Assembly (NCBI GenBank): GCA_030710605.1
Contig: CP092870.1
Location: 56,257,532-56,321,531 of the forward strand
Length of the DNA stretch: 64,000 nt
Direction of reading: 5' to 3'
Source of the DNA: Cordylochernes scorpioides
Lineage: Eukaryota; Arthropoda; Arachnida; Pseudoscorpiones; Chernetidae
Position numbers and translations under genes: made by a program. Below the pieces are notes generated by a model. The model saw only the letters and a list, made by a program, of their open reading frames with translations. It made no database searches and was not told the DNA's origin. The first letter of the stretch is position 1; each line of letters begins with the position of its first letter. Positions 56,775-64,000 of this stretch are shown here, in pieces.

Positions 56775-58430
56775 TTAACCTATGCACGGTGGATTCTGTG
56801 GCCACTGGACATATGTCGGACCGGGAGGCTGTTGATAGGTTCTGTGCTGCCTGGAATATAGGAGCTCCATCTATGTTTCCTTTCTTTCTGTGGTGAATCT
56901 GTATAAGACCGGTGGTCTTAATTAAGCTGTATGTGTGTGTATTCTGTTATAACGTCGGACCAGGAGGCTGTTGTTGGGTTCTGTGCTGCCTGGAGTATAG
57001 GAGCTCTATCTATGCTTCCTTCCAGCGGTGAATCTGTATAAGACTGGTGGTCTTAATAAAGCTGTATGTGTGTGTATTCTGTTATAACGTCGGACCTGGA
57101 GGCTGTTGATGGGTTCTGTGCTGCCTGGAATATAGGAGCTCCATCTATGTTTCCTTTCTTTCTGTGGTGAATCTGTATAAGACCGGTGGTCTTAATTAAG
57201 CTGTATGTGTGTGTATTGTTATAACGTCGGACCAGGAGGCTGTTGTTGGGTTCTGTGCTGCCTGGAGTATAGAAGCTCCATCTATGTTTCCTTTCTTTCT
57301 GTGGTGAATCTGTATAAGACCGGTGGTCCTAATAAAGCTGTATGTGTGTGTATTCTGTTATAACGTCGGACCAGGAGGCTGTTGTTGGGTTCTGTGCTGC
57401 CTGGAGTATAGGAGCTCTATCTATGCTTCGTTCCTGTGGTGAATCTGTATAAGACCGGTGGTCTTAATAAAGCTGTATGTGTGTATTCTGTTATAACGTC
57501 GGACCAGGAGGCTGTTGTTGGGTTCTGTGCTGCCTGGAGTATAGGAGCTCTATCAATGCTTCCTTCCAGCGGTGAATCAGTATAAGACTGGTGGTCTTAA
57601 TAAAGCTGTATGTGTGTGTATTCTGTTATAACGTCGGACCTGGAGGCTGTTGTTGGGTTCTGTGCTGCCTGGAGTATAGGAGCTCCATCTATGCTTCGTT
57701 CCTGTGGTGAATCTGTATAAGACTGGTGGTCTTAATAAAGCTGTATGTGTGTGTATTCTGTTATAACGTCGGACCTGGAGGCTGTTGTTGGGTTTTGTGC
57801 TGCCTGGAGTATAGGAGCTCCATCTATGCTTCCTTCCTGTGGTGAATCTGTATAAGACTGGTGGTCTCAATAAAGCTGTATGTGTGCATTCTGTTATAAC
57901 GTCGGACCTGGAGGTTGTTGGGTTCTGTGCTGCTTGATTATAGGAGCTCCATCTATGCTTCGTTCCTGTGGTGAATCTGTATAAGACCGGTGGTCTTAAT
58001 AAAGCTGTATGTGTGTATTCTGTTATAACGTCGGACCAGGAGGCTGTTGTTGGGTTCTGTGCTGTCTGGAGTATAGGAGCTCCATCTATGCTTCGTTCCT
58101 GTGGTGAATCTGTATAAGACCGGTGGTCTTAATAAAGCTGTATGTGTGTGTATTCTGTTATAACGTCGGACCTGGAGGCTGTTGTTGGGTTCTGTGCTGC
58201 CTGGAGTATAGGAGCTCCATCTATGCTTCCTTTCTTTCTGTGGTGAATCTGTATAAGACTGGTGGTCTTAATAAAGCTGTATGTGTGTCTGTGTATTCTG
58301 TTATAACGTCGGACCTGGAGGCTGTTGTTGGGTTCTGTGCTGTCTGGAGTATAGGAGCTCCGTCTATGCTTCCTTCCTGTGGTGAATCTGTATAATACCG
58401 GTGGTCTTAATAAAGCTGTATGTGTGTGAA
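56775..58430 (+). repeat. LINE-tail satellite, ~135-bp unit, about 12 copies
   Basis: Each unit runs from 'ataacgtcggacctggaggc' through 'gagtataggagctccatcta' to CTGTATAAGACTGGTGGTCT TAATAAAGCTG and a (TG)-rich tail. Unit length varies between about 130 and 145 bp with the TG run and a TTTCTTTC insertion. The AAGACC/GGTCTT hairpin directly before AATAAAG is the same terminal motif as in single LINE tails elsewhere. Short frames on either strand follow the repeat and are not genes. Confidence 0.85.
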
Positions 58431-58564
58431 CACAATAGACAAATATATAAAGGCAAAGAATAGAATAATCAATAAAAATGACTATTTTAGAACAAATGGT
58501 GACTAGCATTATATTCACAACTGGCCTCAAATCTATTTTAACTTCACACTTAGTACACAAAAAA
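58431..58564. other. No feature recognised
   Basis: Short AT-rich spacer. Confidence 0.4.
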
Positions 58565-58760
58565 TAGAAACTTCGGCCAGTTAAAGTTTTATATAAAAAA
58601 AATTGTAACGCCTTGCCAAATGCTTTGTTTTTATTTCTCCTGATGAAGACAAAAGATTTTTGTTGAAACGCTGAGAAAATAAAACTTAAACTGGCCGAAG
58701 TGTCTATTTTTTAAAATAAATATGAATTCCTGGCACGCAAACTCTATTTTCAATATTCAT
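58565..58760 (+). mobile_element. PLE-1 foldback with hammerhead-like core
   Basis: 'acttcggccagttaaagttt' at left is complemented at right ('aaacttaaactggccgaagt'). Inside the right half, CTGATGA (58640-58646), a stem II of ACAAAA/TTTTGT and GAAAC (58665-58669) are in hammerhead order. All conserved core bases of that side are kept in this copy; the stem closing pair is imperfect. Related ends at 43975 and 50205 have lost the G of GAAAC. Confidence 0.6.
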
Positions 58761-59006
58761 ATTTAGTATAGAAAGTAGGTGATTAGAAACGCTAAACTAC
58801 AAATAACTAACAAATATTGAATAACGGGCTAAAAAGAATAATTATAATTGATAATACTCTGTTCTAGAGAGGTCTAAGACTCTTATTTCCTAATGTTTAG
58901 GAAAAATGACAATGTTACTGTAGATAGTAAGAAGTTCTGGAGATAGATTCTGTTGAATTTTGGCTGTTCACGCCAAATGGGGATCGGTCGAAAGATTTCT
59001 CTAGGT
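58761..59006. other. No feature recognised
   Basis: AT-rich spacer between the PLE and hAT elements. Confidence 0.4.
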
Positions 59007-59212
59007 CAGGGATTGGTAAAGTTTTGAGTCGGAAGAGTCAAAAATTGCAATTTACAAATTTTCGAAGTTTTTGAAGAGCCACACAAAATTTTTCTTGCCA
59101 ACAATAAATACTATTCGCATAAATAATATTTACGTATGGAACTATATAAAGAGCCGCAGCTTCACATCCAAAGAGCCGCATGTGGCTCACGAGCCGCAGT
59201 TTGCCGACCTAG
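59007..59212. mobile_element. hAT-type MITE
   Basis: Ends CAGGGATTGGTAAAG (diverged) and GCAGTTTGCCGACCT. The internal sequence is nearly identical to 46559-46763. Confidence 0.8.
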
Positions 59213-59339
59213 GCAGGATGTACCCAAGTGAAAGCTACCGCGGGACAAGTTATGACACCTGTTAATGAATACACTGGACAAGTTCGGGGCGGCCCTGCTA
59301 TGTAAATAGGTACTGGCAATTAATACAGGGCGGGCAGGA

Positions 59340-60180
59340 CAATGGGAGCTCCTCTAATGGGAGATTTAATTGGAGGGTCAACGGCCCCTTGCTTCTTTAC
59401 TGGCTGCGTCGTTTCTGGCATTGCTGGTTATATTACTGGCGGTGTCGTTTCTGGATTTGCTGACTGCGTCGTTTCTGGAATTGCTGGTTTCTTTACTGAC
59501 TGCCTCGTTTCTGGCATTGCTGGCTTCTTTACTGACTGCGTCGTTTCTGGTATTGCTGGCTATATTACTGGCTGTGTCATTTCTGGCATTGCTGACTTCT
59601 TTACTGGCTGCGTCGTTTCTAGCATTACAGGCTGTGTCGTTTCTGGAATTGCTGACTTCTTTACTGACTGCGTCGTTTCTAGCATTACTGGCTGTGTCGT
59701 TTCTGGCATTAGTGGCTATATTACTGGCTGTGTCGTTTCTGGCATTGCTGGTTATATTACTGGCTGTGTCGTTTCTGGCATTGCTGGTTACATTACTGGC
59801 TGCGTCGTTTCTGGCATTGCTGGCTTCTTTACTGGCTGCGTCGTTTCTGGCATTGCTGACTTCTTTACTGGCTGCGTCGTTTCTAGCATTGCTGGGTATA
59901 TTACTGGCTGCGTCGTTTCTAGCATTGCTAGCTACATTACTGACTGCGTCGTTTCTGGCATTGCTAGCTACATTATTGGCTGTGTCGTTTCTGGAATTGC
60001 TAGCTACATTACTGGCTGTGTCGTTTCTGGCATTGCTAGCTACATTACTGGCTGTGTCGTTTCTGGAATTGCTGGCTTCTTTATTGACTGAGTCGTTTCT
60101 GGAATTGCAGACTGCGTCGTTTCTGGTATTGCTGGCTACTTCAGTCATCTGCCTTTCTTGCATTTATGGCTTCTGCAGCT
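59340..60180. repeat. 36-bp minisatellite, about 20 copies, open in three frames
   Basis: Unit 'ggctgcgtcgtttctggcat' plus 'tgctggctacattact', period 36 bp with several shortened units. Frames of 249 and 270 codons (plus) and 261 codons (minus) are simultaneously open. Plus frame 1 gives GCVVSGIAGYIT repeats, minus gives NARNDAASNVAS. Simultaneous openness argues for lack of stops in the unit, not for coding. Confidence 0.85.
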
Positions 60181-60547
60181 AGCACCTTTACTGGCATTGA
60201 CGACTACTACATCTAGATCCATAAATGATTTTGCTGGATACTACAGATAACTGCGTTTTGGCATTGCAGACTGTTCCACCAAACAGCTTTACTATAATCG
60301 ATGAGTGACTGAGCATTTCTGTGAATTCGTTAATAGCATCGCAGACAGTACAAGAGGCTTTCAAAATTATTTTTGAATTTTAATAGAAGACCTTTCATAT
60401 AATCAGAAACAAATTTAATTTTCATAGATAGAAATAGGTAAGAGCTATCATAAGCGGACTTATGTATCAGACTGTTGTATATAGAACGGCAAGTGTGGTC
60501 GTACATTTATTTACAGTAGTACCTGCATATTTTTACTCTTTTTTAAC
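60181..60547. other. No feature recognised
   Basis: Degenerate continuation of the array for about 150 bp ('ctggcattgacgactac'), then AT-rich DNA. Confidence 0.4.
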
Positions 60548-60738
60548 TTAAGGAAGTTGTACCTTTTAACATGTATATCTGGATTCAGACAATAACTCTG
60601 AAAGATATTACAGTGATCTTTATTGAAGACACACGAGATAACCAAGTGTGAAAAAAATTGCCTCCGTCTCCTTAAAAGATACGAGAGACGACCGGTGACA
60701 TAAAAATATCAAACTTCCTTATGTTTTATCCATGAGTG
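60548..60738 (-). mobile_element. MITE-1, single-unit (unexpanded) copy
   Basis: From 'aacttaaggaagttgtacct' through one internal unit and 'caagtgtgaaaaaaattgcc' to 'atgttttatccatgagtg' followed by TA. It shows the ancestral layout without tandem expansion. The outermost left end is eroded. Confidence 0.7.
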
Positions 60739-60789
60739 TAATAAATATATATTTCTACACACAGACCCCTGTAGTGAAGAGGAGAATAC

Positions 60790-61230
60790 TGCAGTGATTA
60801 AAAGAAGGGGTATGACTCATCAGTGGTGACTATTTAAATTTTATTCATTGCAGTAAAAGGTATGTAGTAATAGTTTGTAATTAACTCTTTCGCTGATACC
60901 ATACGTCTAGGTAACTATGAAGCCTTAACTTAGGTACATCCAACACGCCAGCGTATAATCTAAAGTACAAGGGGTGTGTTAAGTGCTGGGTCTTCGGGCA
61001 TGGCCTAGACGATGACGCCCTGGCCATCCTGACGTCTGCCAAGACACACATCTATAGGTACTTCCTCGGTGTGGAACTGAGGAGTGAAGACCTTGTCTGG
61101 AGGAGGACTCTCTCAAGCTGAGGAAACCTTCCTTACTGAAGAAATTTGTACACATACACAACTATATATATTCACCTACATTTTATATACCCTTTATTTA
61201 CAATTTTATTATATATATTTTTTCCACCTT
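60790..61230 (+). pseudogene. Dispersed repeat E with remnant reading frame
   Basis: The frame in phase from about 60960 reads CVKCWVFGHGLDDDALAI and continues to DLVWRRTLSS before a stop (about 61116). It is homologous in frame to 2926-3030. CX2C near its start is noted, but no known domain is recognised. The tail is AT-rich and shared with the 3-kb copy. Probably the C-terminus of a mobile-element protein. Confidence 0.5.
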
Positions 61231-62030
61231 TGTAACAAGTGATTAGAACAGGCCTGGCCAACCCGCGGTTCGCCATTTAACTTTATATTTCTTTTATAAC
61301 TTTCATTTCTTGTCTGTATATTCAAAAACAGAAAACATATTGAAATAATTATATATTTTTTAAATTTAAAATATGTCCCACAATTTTTAAAATACATATT
61401 TGATTCCATAAAAAGGAAGAAAAAAGTTAGGAATAATGGTAATTAATAGAGAAATATTTTTTTTAATTTTTAAATTGTTATTAATTTTTTTATTTGAAAA
61501 AAGCAGCCGAAAAATAATAAATAAAAACATTAAGCATCAAGGAAGTATTAAGTATTTTTTAAAATACATTTTAAAGTTAAAATTTTGATATAGTTAAAGT
61601 TTTTAGACCTTGTTTATGATCCCGTGGCGTCATTTAGGTTGGCCAGGGGTGGATTAGAAGAATCAATATAATTGTTTAAATTGTCTAAGATCCTAAATGA
61701 ATTCTTCTAGAAAAATCTTCATAATTAAAGATAGAGATGACTCTTTTTTTTGGTACATGATTATCAACCTCCCACAACATTATATTGTAATCTTGCCTGA
61801 AAATCGTCCCTTGCTACTTCGCCAGCTCAAACACCTGTTTGGTAAATTTGACCGATTTCAAAATTCCTTTTGTAGGATGTTACCAAATCGAAGCCGCACC
61901 TGTAATGAATAGGGTCAAAGCACGAAGCCATCAGGTTGGCCTTTTTGTCTGAATTTTGCCAAAACTGGAAATTTGTAAAAAGTAATCTTGAAGTATATAT
62001 AAACCATTGTCACTCGTGTCATGGAGGTCT
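61231..62030. other. AT-rich, unassigned
   Basis: The frame 61697-61912 (71 codons) begins after AT-rich sequence and shows no recognisable domain. Nothing else is seen. Confidence 0.35.
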
Positions 62031-64000
62031 TGCCAGAAAGCTTTTACGATCGTTTTCATTATATAAAGGAAGCTCTTCTCCCTGACTTGTATTTCTTTTA
62101 TAGCTAATATGTGTTTCTTCTATAGCACGCGATCTAAGTTATTCTTCGTAGATTGCGAAATGCGTGGTGTCGAGGGAGAACCGCTGGCGATTCTCCACCA
62201 AACTCTGCAGCGTTGGCAGAGGCGCCATGTTCTTTGTACATAGTATGATGCATATATATATAATTATATATTTTTTTAAATAGTGAAGACTGTGCACTTT
62301 GCATGTATTAATAAGATGTCAATAAAATTATTTCAATTGTCTATAGCTAATAGGGAGATTATAGTTGTCTTAATATAGTACCCGTAGAAAGGCGTCTTGC
62401 CTGAAAACTTGTACGATCGTTCTCTTATATAAAGAAGCTCTTCTCCCTGACTTGTGTTTCTTCTTCTATAGCTAATAGGGAGATTATAGTTGTCTTAATA
62501 TAGTACCCGTAGAAGGACGTCTTGCCTGAAAACTTGTACCATCGTTCTCTTATATAAAGTAGCTCTTCTCCCTGACTTGTGTTTCTTCTTCTATAGCTAA
62601 TAGGGAGATTATAGTTGTCTTGATATAGTACCCGTAGAAAGACGTATTGCCTGAAAACTTGTACCATCGTTCTCTTATATAAAGTAGCTCTTCTCCCTGA
62701 CTTGTGTTTCTCCTTCTATAGCTAATAGGGAGATTATAGTTGTCTTAATATAGTACCCGTAGAAGGACGTCTTGCCTGAAAACTTGTACCATCGTTCTCT
62801 TATATAAAGTAGCTCTTCTCCCCGACGTGTGTTTCCCCTTCTATAGCTAATAGGGAGATTATAGTTGTCTTGATATAGTACCCGTAGAAAGACGTCTTGC
62901 CTGAAAACTTGTACCATCGTTCTCTTATATAAAGAAGCTCTTTTCCCTGACTTGTGTTTCTTCTTCTATAGCTAATAGGGAGATTATAGCTGTCTTAATA
63001 TAGTACCCGTAGAAAGACGTCTTGCCTGAAAACTTGTACCATCGTTCTCTTATATAAAGAAGATCTTCTCCATGACTTGTGTTTCTTCTTCTATAGCTAA
63101 TAGGGAGATTATAGCTGTCTTAATATAGTACCCGTAGAAGGACGTCTTGCCTGAAAACTTGTACCATCGTTCTCTTATATAAAGTATATCTTCTCCCCGA
63201 CTTGTGTTTCTTCTTCTATAGCTAATAGGGAGATTATAGTTGTCTTGATATAGTACCCGTAGAAAGACGTCTTGCCTGAAAACTTGTACCATCGTTCTCT
63301 TATATAAAGTAGCTCTTCTCCCTGACTTGTGTTTCTCCTTCTATAGCTAATAGGGAGATTATAGTTGTCTTGATATAGTACCCGTAGAAAGACGTCTTGC
63401 CTGAAAACTTGTACCATCGTCTTCTTATATAAAGTATATCTTCTCCCCGACTTGTGTTTCTTCTTCTATAGCTAATAGGGAGATTATAGCTGTCTTAATA
63501 TAGTACCCGTAGAAAGACGTCTTGCCTGAAAACTTGTACCATCGTTCTCTTATATAAAGTAGCTCTTCTCCCTGACTTGTGTTTCTTCTTTTATAGCTAA
63601 TAGGGAGATTATAGTTGTCTTGATATAGTACCCGTAGAAAGACGTCTTGCCTGAAAACTTGTACCATCGTTCTCTTATATAAAGAATCTCTTCTCCCTGA
63701 CTTGTGTTTCTCCTTCTATAGCTAATAGGGAGATTATAGTTGTCTTGATATAGTACCCGTAGAAAGACGTCTTGCCTGAAAACTTGTACCATCGTTCTCT
63801 TATATAAAGAATCTCTTCTCCCTGACTTGTGTTTCTCCTTCTATAGCTAATAGGGAGATTATAGTTGTCTTGATATAGTACCCGTAGAAAGACGTCTTGC
63901 CTGAAAACTTGTACCATCGTCTTCTTATATAAAGTAGCTCTTCTCCCTGACTTGTGTTTCTTCTTCTATAGCTAATAGGGAGATTATAGCTGTCTTAATA
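62031..64000. repeat. 125-bp satellite related to a PLE end, continuing past the window
   Basis: Units start at 62341, 62466 and so on ('ctatagctaatagggagatt'), an exact 125-bp period for 13 or more units. A diverged part unit lies at 62031-62110. Each unit holds CCGTAGAAGGACGTCTTGCC then TGAAAACTTG and TATATAAAG. This parallels the PLE end at 48.8 kb (CTGTAGAAGGGC...GCCCGAAAGC...AAATAAAG). Two-variant alternation (AAAGTAGCTC/AAAGAAGCTC, TTGATATAG/TTAATATAG) suggests higher-order units. The repeated 80-codon minus frames are by-products. Confidence 0.85.

Noticed and set aside
61697-61912. 71-codon open frame
   Set aside because: No homology or composition signal recognised; expected by chance in AT-rich DNA of this length.
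62425-63917. Family of 80-residue proteins
   Set aside because: Identical minus-strand frames recur every 125 bp because they are the satellite unit.

Overview
The window looks like repeat-dense, AT-rich nuclear DNA of a metazoan, most likely an arthropod. An arachnid (spider-like) is my best guess, from the style of the LINE C-terminal protein remnants; I recall this from the family and have not verified it. I see no intact protein-coding gene, rRNA, functional tRNA, operon or CRISPR. The support is eukaryotic throughout: U6 snRNA sequence, tRNA-derived SINEs, Tc1/mariner-, pogo-, hAT- and Helitron-type termini, Penelope-like (PLE) ends with hammerhead-ribozyme-like cores, and LINE RNase H/C-terminal remnants.

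Layout. 0-7 kb: a tandemly expanded MITE (236-970), a tRNA-like SINE, an irregular ~110-bp repeat field, a 159-bp satellite (3712-5142), another SINE and two mariner-type MITEs. 7-9 kb: a minus-strand U6-derived 66-bp satellite. 9-15 kb: hammerhead-like PLE ends, LINE 3' ends in both orientations, and a 78-bp satellite made of a LINE 3' tail. 15.8-24.1 kb: three large arrays (~147 bp, 33 bp, and 74 bp inside pogo-like termini). 24-26 kb: the best hammerhead core, then a second expanded MITE. 26-34 kb: mostly dispersed repeats plus a 28-bp array and a ~36-39-bp array. 34-40 kb: a ~160-bp array, a hAT MITE, nested foldback elements and a LINE copy with a 14-bp target duplication. 40-47 kb: mariner MITE, SINEs, a 45-bp U6 fragment, a Helitron end, a tRNA-like sequence next to a 73-bp satellite, and a hAT MITE. 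47-50 kb: a broken LINE with re-copied 3' end and a second, plus-strand U6-derived array. 50-64 kb: PLE foldbacks, hAT, SINE, a ~135-bp LINE-tail satellite, a 36-bp array and a 125-bp satellite running off the right edge.

The unifying theme is conversion of short RNA or transposon pieces into satellites. A U6 snRNA half, LINE 3' tails, MITE termini and a PLE end have each been tandemly amplified. The long open frames in these arrays come from periods divisible by three and the absence of stops, not from genes. The observations most worth following are the dispersed U6-chimera satellite and the hammerhead-bearing PLE remnants.
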